A program made the position numbers and the translations under genes. The notes under the pieces are model-generated. The model searched no databases, was not told the origin of the DNA, and saw only the letters and a list, made by a program, of their open reading frames with translations. From Peltaster fructicola (lineage: Eukaryota > Ascomycota > Dothideomycetes): 64,000 bases of DNA. Where the stretch lies: the NCBI GenBank assembly GCA_001592805.2, contig CP051143.1, positions 2,046,001 to 2,110,000 on the forward strand, in the 5' to 3' direction. This document shows, in pieces, positions 63,263-64,000 of the stretch. How positions within the stretch are numbered: position 1 is the stretch's first letter; each line of letters opens with the position of its first letter.

Positions 63263-64000
63263 TCAGAATTGACCTCTTCGACTCTCGTTGGCGGGCGTAA
63301 GTGCACCTGCACTCCAAACTCCTACCAGTCCCCAGAAGCCGATTCTCCAGCCCCTGATTAGACCAGCCATTCCTTGTCCTTTCTGAACCTTGACCATTCC
63401 CTTGGTGTCCTTCGTGCGGACCTCACCCTCACTGTACATGATGCTGTATACAGTGCCCATCACGCCATTGTAGGGCGCAGTGGCCACGATGACTGGGAAG
63501 CTTGGGTCGATGTCTTTGAGAGCCTTGACCTGCGCACGTCGAAGAATCGTCTCTAACGGCAGACGTGCGAAGAGCTCGACAAGAGTGGTTGAAAACGTTG
63601 CCAGAGACCATGCTCCAGGCATCGTCTCTGCACTCAGACGCATTTGGAAGCGAAAGAACAGCGGCATGGATGCGGAGATCAAGCTCGGAATGCTGTGGAG
63701 GAGGCCGGTCGGTAGCCAGAGACTCGATGGGACGAGCAGCGACGGCAGTCGTCTGATGTTGCTTAGCACTCCTCGTGGAGCCAGGAGTGTTGGTGCCACC
63801 ACAAGTCGAGTGCGTACGAGGTCGAGAGGAGCCAAGAGTATGCCTGCTACACAACTAGCAACACTGACAACAAACAAACTCGCCAGAGGGTTGGGAGAGT
63901 CTGTAAGATCGATGCCAGAGGTGCCAGTACCATGGCCACTCATGAGTCCAGGTGCGAGTCCTCCTTGCTCCGGACCAAGAACATCTGGCAGACCGAAAAG
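63263..64000 (-). CDS. UGO1: Mitochondrial fusion and transport protein Ugo1-like, cut by window edge
   Basis: The frame runs from the right edge to 63263 and is open at the edge (LFGLPDVLGPEQGGLAPGL precedes the ATG at 63943), so the N-terminal part is missing. The visible part holds a mitochondrial-carrier-like fold: DSPNPLASLFVVSVASCVAG, ILLAPLDLVRTRLVVAPTLL with the Px[D/E]xx[R/K] signature, and ELFARLPLETILRRAQVKAL in the second copy. TAPYNGVMGTVYSIMYSEGE and GMAGLIRGWRIGFWGLVG follow. Ugo1 is a degenerate carrier in the outer mitochondrial membrane that links Fzo1 and Mgm1 in fusion. Confidence 0.82.
   Translation of the reverse strand, partial: LFGLPDVLGPEQGGLAPGLMSGHGTGTSGIDLTDSPNPLASLFVVSVASCVAGILLAPLDLVRTRLVVAPTLLAPRGVLSNIRRLPSLLVPSSLWLPTGLLHSIPSLISASMPLFFRFQMRLSAETMPGAWSLATFSTTLVELFARLPLETILRRAQVKALKDIDPSFPVIVATAPYNGVMGTVYSIMYSEGEVRTKDTKGMVKVQKGQGMAGLIRGWRIGFWGLVGVWSAGALTPANESRRGQF

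Noticed and set aside
1-64000. tRNA or rRNA genes, CRISPR arrays, transposons, virus-like elements, biosynthetic gene cluster
   Set aside because: I scanned for tRNA B-box-like sequences, direct and inverted terminal repeats, reverse transcriptase or transposase motifs, and synthase domains, and saw none. No array-like spaced repeats exist.

Overview
This window is nuclear DNA of a filamentous ascomycete, most likely a dothideomycete (Capnodiales/Mycosphaerellales type). Genes are short and densely packed on both strands. Introns are 44-90 nt with GT...AG ends and CTAAC/CTGAC-like branch points. Marker proteins (beta-tubulin, MED19, LEO1, ERB1, MIX23, IML2, Zn2Cys6 and AflR-like regulators) are of Pezizomycotina type. 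I see no transposon, no tRNA or rRNA gene, no organellar DNA, no virus-like element and no RIP-type degeneration.

Layout from left to right. 0-8 kb: truncated GH3 beta-glucosidase, proteasome SEM1, a TRAPP Trs65-like protein, a secreted Cys/Thr-rich protein, a conserved orphan and a mitochondrial hotdog thioesterase. 8-12 kb: MMS2 and RPL9 (divergent), then a membrane glutaredoxin. 12-26 kb: chromatin remodeller CHD1 opposite RLI1/ABCE1, splicing factor PRP40 opposite IML2, and a mitochondrial membrane protein opposite TUB2. 28-33 kb: two MFS transporters. 33-41 kb: LSM8, MED19, RAD10/ERCC1, an AflR-like regulator and ERB1. 41-48 kb: LEO1, MOB3, DNA ligase I and MIX23. 48-54 kb is a small accessory block: a secreted FAD oxidoreductase, a GST-like protein and an SGNH hydrolase with fibronectin-like repeats. 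54-64 kb: mitochondrial prolyl-tRNA synthetase, MAK21/NOC1, a second Zn2Cys6 regulator, a secreted Hsp70/actin-fold-like protein and truncated UGO1.

Most of this is core housekeeping (transcription elongation, splicing, ribosome biogenesis, DNA replication and repair, translation, mitochondria) arranged as divergent or convergent pairs. Several divergent pairs share a promoter of only 200-350 bp. No gene cluster or multi-gene system stands out.

The most notable signal is a set of reading-frame slips inside otherwise well conserved genes, mostly at short homopolymer or dinucleotide runs: CHD1 C-terminus, PRP40, an MFS transporter, MED19, LEO1, the N-terminus of the 61-kb gene, and a compensated double slip in the prolyl-tRNA synthetase. 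Exon lengths confirm each slip modulo 3. Consensus errors of a long-read assembly are the simplest reading. Decay of one copy in a hybrid or diploid genome is the alternative. Any automatic annotation of this window should be read with these positions in mind.
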